Assembly (NCBI GenBank): GCA_024275575.1
Contig: JAJRYV010000103.1
Location: forward strand, 1-64,000
Reading direction: 5' to 3'
DNA from: a bacterium
Lineage (GTDB): Bacteria > Zhuqueibacterota > Zhuqueibacteria > Zhuqueibacterales > Geothermadaptataceae
Length of the DNA: 64,000 nucleotides
Shown: positions 28,421 to 37,397 of the stretch, piece after piece
Layout of the letters: every line of letters begins with the position of its first letter
Position numbering within the stretch: the stretch's first letter is position 1
The notes under the pieces: model-generated
The model's input: the letters and a program-made list of their open reading frames with translations, nothing else
Told to the model about the DNA's origin: nothing
The model's database searches: none
Translations under genes and position numbers: made by a program

Positions 28421-29239
28421 TTATAGTTTAGCGCTGCAATATTTACAAAAGACCGCATCAAAATCATGCCCTTCAGCGCTGCATTCGGGGCAGGCCTGTG
28501 TGCTCACCTGGCTGCTGATTGAACGTGTCATTTCCGCAGTGACGATGCCAGTGGGCACCGCGATGATGCTGTATCCTAAAATCATGATGAGCGCTGCCAG
28601 CCCTTGTCCGAGAGGAGAAGCCGGCGTAAGGTCGCCGTATCCGACCGTCGTCAGCGTCACAACAGCCCAGTAAACACTGCGCGGGATGCTGGTGAAACCA
28701 CGTTCTTCCCCTTCGATGATGTACATCAATGAACCCAAAATGATCACAAGACTGAGCACGCTGAACAGAAATACGATTATTTTGCGGCGGCTTGCACGCA
28801 ACGCATTCATCAGGTATTGTGCTTCTTTGAGATATTTAACCAGCTTGAGCACACGAAAAATTCGCAAAACACGCATGCTGCGAATAACCAGCAGATAATG
28901 TGTGCCGGGTAAAAACAGGGAAATGTATGTCGGCATAATCGCCAGCAAATCGATGATGCCAAAAAAACTGCGCATATAAGCCAATGGCCGTCCGACGGCC
29001 AGCAGCCGTAATAAATATTCCACAGTAAAAACAAGCGTAAAAAACCATTCAAGCCAATGAAACAATTCGCGCTGCGGACGCATCGCCGGCACACTGTCAA
29101 GCATGACGACAGCGACGCTGATGAGAATAAAAATAATGAGCAGAATGTCGAACAATTTGCCCGCCGGTGTGTCGGCTTCGAAAATAACTTCGTGGAGTTT
29201 GCCGCGCCACGTTTCGCTTTTTTGGTTCGGAGTCGTCAT
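28421..29239 (-). CDS. Voltage-gated-type potassium channel with C-terminal zinc ribbon
   Basis: The 272-residue protein has six membrane helices. S4 carries regularly spaced arginines (VIRSMRVLRIFRVLKLVKYL), and the pore helix and filter read VVTLTTVGYGDLTPASP, the K+-selective TVGYGD. After S6 (IAVPTGIVTAEMTR) the cytoplasmic tail has CPECSAEGHDFDAVFCKYC, a four-cysteine zinc-ribbon pattern. Voltage gating follows from the family; a metal- or redox-sensing role for the tail is inference. Confidence 0.93.
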   Translation of the reverse strand: MTTPNQKSETWRGKLHEVIFEADTPAGKLFDILLIIFILISVAVVMLDSVPAMRPQRELFHWLEWFFTLVFTVEYLLRLLAVGRPLAYMRSFFGIIDLLAIMPTYISLFLPGTHYLLVIRSMRVLRIFRVLKLVKYLKEAQYLMNALRASRRKIIVFLFSVLSLVIILGSLMYIIEGEERGFTSIPRSVYWAVVTLTTVGYGDLTPASPLGQGLAALIMILGYSIIAVPTGIVTAEMTRSISSQVSTQACPECSAEGHDFDAVFCKYCSAKL

Positions 29240-29276
29240 CTCAATCCTGTTATGAGTTTAATCCAGCAGGCGCGTA

Positions 29277-29648
29277 TTACAGAATGATGATCGTACCGGT
29301 TGCGTGGCTGTCAACATCATGATAAACAAATGTTCCTTGTTGGTTTATCTTTAAAGTCTGGGAATTGTTTTTGGTCAAATTTCGCGTCGAAAAAAGAGCG
29401 GTCGGGTTGCCCGGCGTGCCGCTTTGCACGGCATGCGTCATATCATCTTTATTGGTGAAAATCACCGTTTGGCCCAACTGAATGGTGAGCGTCGCGGGTT
29501 CAAATCCGTTGTCATTAATCCAGATTTCATTTTCCGCACGTTCATCTTGCGGCGCCAACGGATTATTGTCGCCGCAACTGCTGAGAAAAAGCAAAACCAG
29601 CAATGCACAAATGATACGGGCGGTTGAAAACAATCCTGTTTTTTGCAT
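29277..29648 (-). CDS. Cupredoxin-like lipoprotein lacking the copper cysteine
   Basis: A lipoprotein of 123 residues (signal LVLLFLSSC) with a plastocyanin-like fold signature: GFEPATLTIQLGQTVIFTNKD, DMTHAVQSG with the first histidine ligand, and a closing GTFVYHDVDSHATGTIIIL. In blue-copper proteins the closing loop holds Cys-x-n-His-x-n-Met; here Asp and Ala stand at the Cys and Met places. ATG at 29648 is chosen for its GGAG box; the upstream extension overlaps the ABC-F gene. Confidence 0.8.
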   Translation of the reverse strand: MQKTGLFSTARIICALLVLLFLSSCGDNNPLAPQDERAENEIWINDNGFEPATLTIQLGQTVIFTNKDDMTHAVQSGTPGNPTALFSTRNLTKNNSQTLKINQQGTFVYHDVDSHATGTIIIL

Positions 29649-29682
29649 GAGGAACTCCTGTTTTCCTTTTAGATACTTTCCT

Positions 29683-31641
29683 TTATATTGAACCAAATTC
29701 TTCATCGAGAAGTTTGGTCTGGTTTTCCAGTTTGGCGGAAAGCGCCTCCCATCGCTCATAGGCGTTTTCCAGTTTTTTGCCGATATCTTTCAGCGCCTTT
29801 GATTTGCTCATCAATATCTGTGAATCGGCGATAACCTGCGGCAAGCAGAGCTCGGCGGTGAGTGCATCTTTCAGTGTCTCCTGCTGCTCAATTTCACCTT
29901 CCAAGGCGGTGAGCGCTTTTTTGATCGGCCCGATACGCCGCTGCTTTTCCTGTAAAATCTGCGCCCGGCGCCGGCGATCGCTTTTTTTATTCTGCTGATT
30001 TTTCATCTCGGTAGCGGTGTTTGGTTTTTCTGTCACACCTATCGTTTTCGCATCAGCCGTTTTCCAGAGATAATATTCGTAATCACCGGCAAAATGCCGC
30101 AATTTCCCGTTGTCGATCTCAACGATCCTACCGGCGACGCCATTGAGGAATTCACGGTCGTGTGTGATAAAAACAAGCGTACCGGTATATTCTTCCAGGG
30201 CTTGCTGCAACACCCGACGGGCCGCCAGGTCGAGATGATTCGTCGGTTCATCAAGTATGAGAAAATTGGCCGGATTGGCCAGCATTTTTGCAAGCGCAAC
30301 ACGTGCCTTCTCCCCGCCACTCAGAATCGAAATCTGTTTGAAGACCTCATCACTGGAAAACATAAACATGCCGGCAAGCGTGCGCACCTGCTGTTCGCTG
30401 AAGTTCGGTGCTGCTGTTGCGATTTCCTGCAGGACTGTGTTGTTGCTGTTGAGAATTTCAAGTTGATGCTGCGCATAATAATAGCTTGTTACATTTTGAC
30501 CGAGATTGATTTCACCGCCCTGAATTTCTGTGTGGTGGGCCAGTATTTTGAGCAAGGTCGATTTCCCGGCGCCGTTCTGTCCCACAAGGCCGATTTTTTC
30601 ACCACGAATCACTTCAAAATCGAGCGATTCATAAACTGTTAAATCACCATATTGCTTTCGCACGCTTCGCAACCGGGCTACGGTTTTGCCGCTGCGAACA
30701 GGAGGCGGCAATTTGAAATGCAGCCTTTTCCCCTGCCCGTCCTGCTCGATACGCTCAAGTTTTTCGAGCATTTTAACACGACTCTGCACCTGCTTTGCTT
30801 TTGAAGCTTTATAGCGAAAACGCTCGATAAATTGTTCGTTTTTTTCGATGAACTTCTGCTGATTTTTAAGTTGTGCTTTCTGTTGCGCTTGTCGCAGTGC
30901 TTTTTCCTGGCAATAAAATCCGTAATCTCCCGGATATGAAACCAGTTTTTTCCCGGCAATTTCGACGATCTGGGTCACCGTCCGATTGAGAAAATATTGA
31001 TCGTGTGAAATGAGAATCACCGTTCCCGGGTAATTTTTAATGAATTTTTCCAGCCAGATAATCGATTGCAAATCGAGGTGATTTGTCGGTTCGTCCATCA
31101 AAAGCAAAGCAGGTTGCAGCAGAAGAAGGCGTGCAAGCGCAACGCGCATCATCCAGCCGCCGGAAAGTTTTCGCATCGGTTTTTTAAAATCTCCGGTGTT
31201 AAAACCCACACCGGAAAGAATGGTTTTTGCACGAGTTTCCAGCAGATACCCATCCATTTGCTCAAATTTTTCACGCAGCTGCCCATATTTTTCCAACGCA
31301 TTAGCATCATTCGGTTTTTCAGAAATCCGCACTTCCAGCTCGATCATTGCATGTTCGAGTTCTGCAAATTCGGGAAAACCCTGCATCACTTCCTCGAGCA
31401 ACGATTTGCAAGCATCGACCGTGACATCCTGCTTGAGATAGCCGATACTTAATGATTCCGGCATGATGATCGCCCCGCCATCGCTTTCTTCCTCCTGGCA
31501 AATCATCTTCAGAAGTGTCGTTTTGCCGCAGCCGTTTGGCCCAATCAAACCGATGCGCTCATTCGGTTTGATTTCGAGGATTGCCTCGTCGAATAATTGC
31601 TTTGGACCAAATTGCTTTAAGAGATGTGATATTTGAATCAT
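29683..31641 (-). CDS. ABC-F family ATPase (ribosome-associated)
   Basis: The 652-residue protein has two ABC ATPase domains without membrane segments. Walker A motifs are GPNGCGKTT (near 35) and GQNGAGKST (near 357), signatures LSGGWMMR and [10 protein letters not shown], Walker [14 protein letters not shown] and [13 protein letters not shown]. The linker between them is the charged P-site tRNA interaction motif of ABC-F proteins, and the C-terminus is a coiled coil like that of Uup or YdiF. The family acts on ribosomes in translation rescue or antibiotic protection. The specific subfamily is not clear. Confidence 0.93.
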   Translation of the reverse strand: MIQISHLLKQFGPKQLFDEAILEIKPNERIGLIGPNGCGKTTLLKMICQEEESDGGAIIMPESLSIGYLKQDVTVDACKSLLEEVMQGFPEFAELEHAMIELEVRISEKPNDANALEKYGQLREKFEQMDGYLLETRAKTILSGVGFNTGDFKKPMRKLSGGWMMRVALARLLLLQPALLLMDEPTNHLDLQSIIWLEKFIKNYPGTVILISHDQYFLNRTVTQIVEIAGKKLVSYPGDYGFYCQEKALRQAQQKAQLKNQQKFIEKNEQFIERFRYKASKAKQVQSRVKMLEKLERIEQDGQGKRLHFKLPPPVRSGKTVARLRSVRKQYGDLTVYESLDFEVIRGEKIGLVGQNGAGKSTLLKILAHHTEIQGGEINLGQNVTSYYYAQHQLEILNSNNTVLQEIATAAPNFSEQQVRTLAGMFMFSSDEVFKQISILSGGEKARVALAKMLANPANFLILDEPTNHLDLAARRVLQQALEEYTGTLVFITHDREFLNGVAGRIVEIDNGKLRHFAGDYEYYLWKTADAKTIGVTEKPNTATEMKNQQNKKSDRRRRAQILQEKQRRIGPIKKALTALEGEIEQQETLKDALTAELCLPQVIADSQILMSKSKALKDIGKKLENAYERWEALSAKLENQTKLLDEEFGSI

Positions 31642-31863
31642 GATGAGAGATATTTCAAAAGATTTGCCTGACTTGTGAAAAGGTACAGAATATCGAAAAA
31701 AAAATTAAGATTCAAGTTCTGCCTGCGGGTTTAAATTTTTGCATGCGAGGATAATCTTTTGATTGGGGGTGAAAAAAAGGCGGATTAATCAACGGTATGC
31801 AGTTTGAACAAGTTTTCTTCTGTTGAATCGATGGTGCCGGCATCCCTTCCTGCGCCTGTTGTC

Positions 31864-31882
31864 GGCGGAGAATTTCTCCGCC
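31864..31882. repeat. Perfect 19-bp palindrome
   Basis: GGCGGAGAA-T-TTCTCCGCC is a perfect palindrome 23 bases beyond the stop of the LytTR gene. It lacks a T-run and could be a weak transcript end or a protein site. Confidence 0.5.
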
Positions 31883-31905
31883 GCATATAAAATAAAAACC
31901 TGACT

Positions 31906-32328
31906 TTACTGGTACAATTGTATGATATTGCGAATGGGTTGTGTACGCGAAACACTTAACGGCAGTAATCGTTTATTGGGCTCGTTCAGCAAAACTTTAT
32001 TACGCCCGCCATCGACGGCCACAATATTTTCGATACGATTTTTATTGACGATTGTCGATCTGTGAACGCGTACAAATAAGCCGGGGTTCAACCGGCGTTC
32101 CAACTCTTCCAGCGATAGATCGATGGGGTATCGTCTTTTTTCGGTAAATGCATAAACGAGGCGAAATTGGGTGCCAAACCACAATACTTTTTCGACCGGC
32201 AGCAAGCGGAAGCGACCCTGTCTTTTTACCACCAACCGGTTCAAATAGGCCTGAATACCATTTTTGCAGCCAGTATTCGAAGCATGTTCAGGGCTAAATC
32301 GCATAGCAACATCATGCCGTTTCTGCAT
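31906..32328 (-). CDS. LytTR DNA-binding protein (split from its receiver domain)
   Basis: The 140-residue product contains a complete LytTR domain: RFRLLPVEKVLWFGTQFRLVYAFT, YPIDLSLEELERRL, FVRVHRSTIVNKNRI and VLLNEPNKRLLPLSVSR. The family binds DNA in AgrA/AlgR-type regulators. The ATG at 32328 follows the stop of the receiver gene by one codon, and both are in the same frame, so together they look like one LytR/AlgR regulator interrupted by TAA. No ribosome site precedes this ATG, so separate translation would rely on coupling or readthrough. Confidence 0.82.
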   Translation of the reverse strand: MQKRHDVAMRFSPEHASNTGCKNGIQAYLNRLVVKRQGRFRLLPVEKVLWFGTQFRLVYAFTEKRRYPIDLSLEELERRLNPGLFVRVHRSTIVNKNRIENIVAVDGGRNKVLLNEPNKRLLPLSVSRTQPIRNIIQLYQ

Positions 32329-32331
32329 GCT

Positions 32332-32739
32332 TTACAATTGCTGTTCTGCATGTTTTTGGCGAAAAGCAGAAAGAGCGTCAAGAATATCACGCAAGAATTG
32401 AGCATCGACGGGTTTTTTTAAATAATATCCACCGAGTGAACCGACAATTTCTTTTGTCGAAGTGTAATCTTTACAAATGGATATTTTGGGGATATTTTCA
32501 GCAACTCCTTTTGTGAGCACATGCGAAAGATGAGGCTGTGTTGGACAAGAGATAAAAATTACCGAGGGCTTACTTTTCTCAATTCTTGTGATGGCTTCAC
32601 TGATATTTGAAGCTTCGGAGATACGGGTGATTTCCGGGGCAATCTCCAGCAACAGCCGGGATAAACGTTGTCGTGAATGTAATTCATCATCGACGATCAA
32701 AGCCGTTGCCCTGTCATTCCCAACTCTTCGTAAATCCAT
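32332..32739 (-). CDS. Degenerate response-regulator receiver domain
   Basis: 135 residues with a CheY-like fold: ALIVDDELHSRQRLSRLL supplies the acidic pair, and GGYYLKKPVD the conserved lysine-proline. The phosphoacceptor strand reads PSVIFISCPTQP, so serine or cysteine stands where aspartate is needed. It is probably not phosphorylated. A strong AAGGAGG ribosome site precedes ATG at 32739. It ends in TAA directly ahead of the LytTR frame. Confidence 0.8.
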   Translation of the reverse strand: MDLRRVGNDRATALIVDDELHSRQRLSRLLLEIAPEITRISEASNISEAITRIEKSKPSVIFISCPTQPHLSHVLTKGVAENIPKISICKDYTSTKEIVGSLGGYYLKKPVDAQFLRDILDALSAFRQKHAEQQL

Positions 32740-33091
32740 TCCTTCCTCCTTAAAAATACCCTAACCGCGTCTTAAATCTATTTTGCTGTTTATTAAACCT
32801 GCTCTTATATTTTTAAGAATAATGCGAATGCCGCAAACCCGCTGAAAGATTCATCTGCAATAATGTTTTTCAGCAATTCATCGCATGACCTGAAACGGGG
32901 CGATAACTAAAACCAGCCAGACATGTCAGCCTTTTTTGAGGCAATAAACGTTTCAGGCAAATGTAATAGGGTCGCTTTGGTCGTTTAATTTATTCAAGCT
33001 GGTACAAGGCGAAATTGAACAGCTTCCGATGTTCAATTTATTAAGGATATAATTAACATTTTTTGGTCAGGAAAGGGAACTTACTTATAAG

Positions 33092-33217
33092 ATGTCTTCG
33101 CGCAATACTTTAGTCCAAGTGGAAAATCTATCTTTCAGGACTTCAGATCAAACCACCGGGAATACTGGTGTTCAAATTCCGATTGATCTATTTGGTATGT
33201 CCGGGATGGGGTTATGA
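33092..33217 (+). CDS. Possible 41-residue peptide gene
   Basis: An ATG-started frame of 41 codons ends LFGMSGMGL. It is divergent from the receiver/LytTR genes and sits in the 772-bp gap before fbp. No similarity is recognised and no good ribosome site is placed at the right distance. LytTR regulators often control peptide genes, which is the only reason to list it. The remainder of the gap (32740-33511) shows only the inverted repeat given below. Confidence 0.2.
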   Translation: MSSRNTLVQVENLSFRTSDQTTGNTGVQIPIDLFGMSGMGL

Positions 33218-33285
33218 CTTAATTTAATAGCCCAATCAAATCAATCCCATTTAACGGAGTGCCGTATTTTAAAAATTTAACAAAT

Positions 33286-33313
33286 ATTAATCAAGTAAAA
33301 AATCTTGATTAAT
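33286..33313. repeat. 10-bp inverted repeat upstream of fbp
   Basis: ATTAATCAAG (33286-33295) and CTTGATTAAT (33304-33313) are perfectly complementary across an eight-base A/T spacer, about 200 bases before fbp. It could be an operator or a weak hairpin. Confidence 0.45.
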
Positions 33314-33511
33314 TGATCGGAAGATATTCGGTTTATCGTACTTCAGGAAATATTTTAATCAAAAAAGTTGATTTTCATAACGAATAAATTTAGTTTTGGC
33401 CTGATTGCGTAAAGTATTTCAACTGGTTGTATATTTATTCGTTGTATTTACACTTGTTTTTCAAATGCGCTTAATTTTGTAAATAGTTCTTTTATTACTG
33501 GAGGCCTTTAA

Positions 33512-34519
33512 ATGGCACATGCAATTACCATTGAACGCCATATTCTCGAAACACAAAGAAAAGATTTCCCCACAGCGACCGGTGATTTTTCAGCGTTGAT
33601 GTACGATATCGCTTTTGCCGCCAAAATCATCGGCAGTTCGGTCAACAAAGCCGGGCTGGTCGATATTCTGGGTTTGACCGGCAGCGAAAATATTCAAGGG
33701 GAAGAGGTGCAGAAGCTCGATGATTTTGCCAATAGTACAATCATCAAAGCGCTTGATCATACGGGCAGATTGTGTTGTATGGCAAGTGAGGAGATGGAAG
33801 GGCTGATTGAAATTCCGGCAAAATATAAATGCGGCAAATACGTGCTGTTATTCGACCCGCTCGATGGCTCTTCGAACATCGACGCCAACGTTTCCATCGG
33901 GACGATTTTCAGTATATTTCAGAAAGCGAGCAAAGGAGAACGCGGGACGATCGAAGACTGCCTGCAAATGGGGCGCAAACAGGTTGCCGGTGGCTATATT
34001 ATTTATGGCAGCTCAACCATGCTTGTCTATACCGCGGGGAATGGTGTGCACGGATTTACTCTTGATCCGAGTATTGGTGAATTTCTGCTTTCACACAGCA
34101 ATATAGAGACCCCAAAACGTGGGAAAATATACAGTTGTAATGAGGGTAATTTTGCCAAATGGGAGAATAGTTTGCAGCACTACATCAATTATTTAAAGAC
34201 ACCGGACAAAGCTTCCGGCCGGCCGTACAAATCACGCTATATCGGTTCGCTGGTTGCCGATTTTCACCGTAATTTATTATATGGGGGTGTTTTTATCTAT
34301 CCGGCTGATAAATCCAGCCCCAACGGGAAATTGCGTTTGCTTTATGAAGCCAATCCGCTGGCATTTATCGTTGAGCAGGCCGGCGGGGCCGCCAGTGACG
34401 GCAAGATGGACATTTTAAATAAAACAGCAAAAGAACTGCATGAAAGGACACCGCTGATTATCGGCAGTTACGAAGATGTGCGGGAAGCTGAAAATTTTTT
34501 AAATGGTAAACGTGGATAG
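33512..34519 (+). CDS. fbp: Fructose-1,6-bisphosphatase class I
   Basis: The 335-residue enzyme hydrolyses fructose-1,6-bisphosphate to fructose-6-phosphate in gluconeogenesis. Signature segments are present: ASEEMEG metal ligands, [22 protein letters not shown] (metal and phosphate site, near 117), [33 protein letters not shown] and [21 protein letters not shown] with the C-terminal active-site residues. Length is normal. A GGAGG ribosome site precedes ATG at 33512. The gene is monocistronic, followed by a tRNA. Confidence 0.97.
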   Translation: MAHAITIERHILETQRKDFPTATGDFSALMYDIAFAAKIIGSSVNKAGLVDILGLTGSENIQGEEVQKLDDFANSTIIKALDHTGRLCCMASEEMEGLIEIPAKYKCGKYVLLFDPLDGSSNIDANVSIGTIFSIFQKASKGERGTIEDCLQMGRKQVAGGYIIYGSSTMLVYTAGNGVHGFTLDPSIGEFLLSHSNIETPKRGKIYSCNEGNFAKWENSLQHYINYLKTPDKASGRPYKSRYIGSLVADFHRNLLYGGVFIYPADKSSPNGKLRLLYEANPLAFIVEQAGGAASDGKMDILNKTAKELHERTPLIIGSYEDVREAENFLNGKRG

Positions 34520-34566
34520 AATAACCATGCGCGGGCTCAGACAACACAAAAAGCAAGATTTTATTC

Positions 34567-34595
34567 TTGACAATTACAGACTATTATAGTATTAT
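34567..34595 (+). promoter_or_regulatory. Sigma-70-type promoter of tRNA-Lys
   Basis: TTGACA (34567-34572) and TATTAT (34590-34595) are separated by 17 bases, and the tRNA begins 20 bases after the -10 box. Confidence 0.65.
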
Positions 34596-34614
34596 TACAG
34601 TCTTCAAAATGAGG

Positions 34615-34688
34615 GAGGGTATAGCTCAGCTTGGTAGAGCAGCGGATTTTTAATCCGTTGGTCGAAGGTTCGAATCCTTCTACCCTCA
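34615..34688 (+). tRNA. tRNA-Lys (anticodon UUU)
   Basis: A 74-nt cloverleaf: acceptor GAGGGTA/TACCCTC, D-arm GCTC/GAGC, anticodon stem GCGGA/TCCGT with loop TTTTTAA giving anticodon TTT, five-base variable loop, T-arm GAAGG/CCTTC with TTCGAAT, discriminator A. The CCA end is not encoded. Confidence 0.97.
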
Positions 34689-34696
34689 CTTTAATT

Positions 34697-34726
34697 AAGA
34701 GCGTTTAACTAACGCTCTTTTTTTTT
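34697..34726 (+). terminator. Terminator after tRNA-Lys
   Basis: Stem AAGAGCGTT / AACGCTCTT with a five-base loop followed by a run of T residues, directly after the tRNA. Confidence 0.85.
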
Positions 34727-35058
34727 GCGCATAACGCCGCCGCTCATCTTTAAACCATAGCAACCATCTTGCCTGTCTTTCACTTTTCCGACATTGTTTT
34801 AGCACGCATACATGCATCAATTAAATGTATAATTAAGTGAAAAAAAACTTCTGCAGAAAAAAACGCAGCAAGTCTCAATATGAGACAATGTCCCAGCAAA
34901 AAACAAGGTGCTCGTAAAAATTCGAAGCAAAATTCGGGGAGAATCATACGTAATTCATGAATTCTGTCCAAAAAATATTAACGGTATGGAAGTTGCTAAG
35001 TGAAAACCATCTGCAAAAAAGCATCAAGGGTTTAATACGCATAAAGAGATCAGCACAC

Positions 35059-36165
35059 ATGAAAAAATTTAAACTCAACGCACTTATTCAACACATTTGT
35101 ATGGAGCAGTATTCGCAGGACGAATTAACGCAGTTCGTCAGTCTGGTACAGAAAATTTCCCTGAGTTATCTGAAATATCAAGAAGTCATCGGTAAAAATA
35201 TCCGCTGGGAAAAAACTGAACATGGTACAGAGCTGGAAGATATGGCACTCGATTGTATTGCGGGTTTGTTCATGCGCAATGAAAACAATGAGTTTGTCCA
35301 GCTCAAGCGTTATTTTGAACCCTATCTTACGGGGGAGAACGACACAGAAGATGTAGATTATATGATTTTGTTACGGCGTCTGATTATTAAAAAAACCAAA
35401 CAGGAATTGTCAAGAATATTTAAGGAACGCGATCCTGAAGGCGCAAAAATCATCCGAAACATTCGTGTTGCCGTAAAAAATGGTATTTCATTCAGCACAT
35501 TTCGTGAAATGGGTCGTGAATATATTTTCACCAATCCAGATAACGGAACTGTACCAGCAGATGATAACACAACTTTAACGGCAACAAAAGAGGCAATTTC
35601 CCAGGATGAATATCTAAGAAAAGACAAACCAACCATTCCGGAAAAAATCTTGCGATCGCAATATCTCGATGTCTACAATCCCAAAGATCACGTCTCCGCT
35701 TCCATCCGCAAAATGCTCACGGTTGTTGAAGAAGATGAGGATTTTCAGAAATGCATTCCCATGGACGTCATCGCCCGCCTGATTCGGCAAACGAATCTCG
35801 AAATGGCGCGGTCTCGGCTATTGGCACAATTTGAGGAAGATTCTCCACTCGACTATGTTCGTATGAAAGAAATTGAGCATGCGAAGAAAAAAGTACTTAC
35901 GCAAGTGAGGTCAAAAATATTTTCGCAATACGTCGATTCCGGAAAAATTGCCGCAGAAAAAGGAGAAATCTATTACCGTACTCTCGGCGATGTTCTCGAT
36001 GATATCACGCACAATAAAAAGATCGAGAGCTACTACCGGCACTTGCAAAAATATATGCCAAATTTGACGCAAAAGCACTATCGAGCCGAAGAAAGAACTA
36101 TTTTTGAATACCTGGGCAAGCTCACAAAAAAGTGGTTCAGGGAATTGCTAAAAGATTTATTATGA
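35059..36165 (+). CDS. Helical protein with sigma-factor-like layout, unknown function
   Basis: I do not recognise a named family. The 368-residue product (402 if the in-frame ATG at 34957 is used; neither start is strongly supported) is soluble, charged and helical. ELEDMALDCIAGLF followed by LLRRLIIKKTKQELSRIFKERD resembles in order and spacing the AED-x-n-QE helix and following helix of region 2 in sigma-70/ECF factors. A second helical block (about 260-300) could stand for region 4. The small downstream gene looks like a zinc-binding anti-sigma domain, which supports the reading as a sigma-like/anti-sigma pair. This is inference; a different role in RNA binding is possible. Confidence 0.55.
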   Translation: MKKFKLNALIQHICMEQYSQDELTQFVSLVQKISLSYLKYQEVIGKNIRWEKTEHGTELEDMALDCIAGLFMRNENNEFVQLKRYFEPYLTGENDTEDVDYMILLRRLIIKKTKQELSRIFKERDPEGAKIIRNIRVAVKNGISFSTFREMGREYIFTNPDNGTVPADDNTTLTATKEAISQDEYLRKDKPTIPEKILRSQYLDVYNPKDHVSASIRKMLTVVEEDEDFQKCIPMDVIARLIRQTNLEMARSRLLAQFEEDSPLDYVRMKEIEHAKKKVLTQVRSKIFSQYVDSGKIAAEKGEIYYRTLGDVLDDITHNKKIESYYRHLQKYMPNLTQKHYRAEERTIFEYLGKLTKKWFRELLKDLL

Positions 36166-36244
36166 TTTTTCCGCCAACGATTGAGCATGTCCGTATATCT
36201 CTATGAATATTAAATGACATGTTCAATTTTTGTGCGTGAAATAA

Positions 36245-36508
36245 ATGAAAATCAAACACCAAATCAGACGCTTGCAGATCAGTTGTCCTGAGCCGTTCGA
36301 TGTCGAAAAAATTCTCCTTCAGTCTCACAAACATCGGATGTTGTTTCGAGCTTTCGAAGAGCATATGATGTGCTGCTCAAAGTGCTTTCGTACAGTACGC
36401 AAGATTCATAAGTTTTATGAAATTCTTGAAAAAGAGCTGCAAAAAAAAGCATCACCGGAGGTTGTCGCCTTTGCCAAATCAGTTTATTCGGAAAAATCCG
36501 AAGTCTGA
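36245..36508 (+). CDS. Small zinc-finger protein, anti-sigma (ZAS)-like
   Basis: 87 residues with HKHRMLFRAFEEHMMCCSKC, an H-x3-C-x2-C pattern like the zinc-binding core of ZAS anti-sigma factors, followed by a helix and a charged tail. There is no membrane segment, so it would be a soluble anti-sigma-like factor. It lies 79 bases after the sigma-like gene and is closed by a terminator, so the two form one unit. The family assignment rests on the cysteine-histidine spacing only. Confidence 0.55.
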   Translation: MKIKHQIRRLQISCPEPFDVEKILLQSHKHRMLFRAFEEHMMCCSKCFRTVRKIHKFYEILEKELQKKASPEVVAFAKSVYSEKSEV

Positions 36509-36570
36509 TTTTAAATAACTGGTGTGGGTCGATAACTCAACAAAATATTTTATATTATTTTTTTGCAAAA

Positions 36571-36597
36571 AAAAAGCACCCCTCCGGGTGCTTTTTT
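36571..36597. terminator. Bidirectional terminator between convergent genes
   Basis: Stem GCACCC / GGGTGC with CTCC loop, flanked by A-run and T-run, between the ZAS-like gene (plus) and the DUF2914 gene (minus). Confidence 0.9.
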
Positions 36598-36608
36598 AAT
36601 TTATTGCA

Positions 36609-37028
36609 TCAATTTCCCGCAGATTTGGTCAGTTCAAATTTCGTTCGCGCCAATTCATCCCCCGATTCATCGAGAATCACCACCGTCCATTCACCAGTCC
36701 ACTGCTGGATAAAATTTTTCGAGCTGTACGTCCGCCAGGAAGCGCTTTGAACGGGCAACTTCACCTCCCAGGTTAGAGTGTCGTTGTACACCCAGCGGTG
36801 GGTGACCGTCATCTCATTATTAGCGCCGGTAATATGGGTAAAACAGAATAGCTTTGGTATTTCATTTGAAAATGTCGTCCCCGTATCGACTGGTTCACGC
36901 TCAACAATATCTTTCGCAATCGCGATGCGGTTAACCTCAAGCTTTGTTGTCTCCTGGGCAAACAGACTGTTGACTGCCAAGAAACTCACGACAGCGGTTA
37001 AAAGCAAACTGTTATTTTTCATGGTCAT
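36609..37028 (-). CDS. Exported DUF2914-domain protein
   Basis: 139 residues: signal peptide (LLLTAVVSFLAVNSLFAQ) and one DUF2914 domain with REPVDTGTTFSNEIPKLFCFT, VTHRWVYND, SWRTYSSKNF and TGEWTVVILDESGDELARTKF. The domain is a small periplasmic beta-sandwich of unknown function that often follows longer proteins; here it stands alone. ATGs at 37028 and 37022 are both possible. Confidence 0.85.
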   Translation of the reverse strand: MTMKNNSLLLTAVVSFLAVNSLFAQETTKLEVNRIAIAKDIVEREPVDTGTTFSNEIPKLFCFTHITGANNEMTVTHRWVYNDTLTWEVKLPVQSASWRTYSSKNFIQQWTGEWTVVILDESGDELARTKFELTKSAGN

Positions 37029-37211
37029 GCCTCCTGATGATTTGAGTATCCTTTTTTGATGTCTGGCGAAATTGCATTGCTGCTATCTGACGCCCGCTTA
37101 AAAGCTTCTCTTCCATTGTTTATATGCTACTTTACAACTATCTTTTATTTCGGCTAATAGTTTTATCGAGATGAAGTTGTTAACGAACAGCAAACTCGGG
37201 TTTTGGTGGTC

Positions 37212-37254
37212 AAAAAAAAACAAGCTCCCAGACCACAAAAATGGTCTGAGAGCT
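37212..37254 (-). terminator. Terminator of the HAD phosphatase transcript
   Basis: On the minus strand AGCTCTCAGACCA / TGGTCTGGGAGCT form a 13-base stem with one wobble, followed by a T-run. It lies about 145 bases past the HAD stop. The gap 37029-37397 otherwise shows nothing. Confidence 0.8.
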
Positions 37255-37397
37255 TTAGGAGGAAGGAGAACAACAGAAAGAGTTCGTCCGAACACAAACA
37301 ACTCGCCTTTTTATTTGCGTTCTAAAATTAGAACACTGACATTTCTGCAAATGTTCCCTTTAATCTTGCATTTATTGAAAATGATATCAGGCCAGCC

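Noticed and set aside
34555-34614. fbp and tRNA-Lys as one transcript
   Set aside because: A separate well-spaced promoter (TTGACA-N17-TATTAT) precedes the tRNA.
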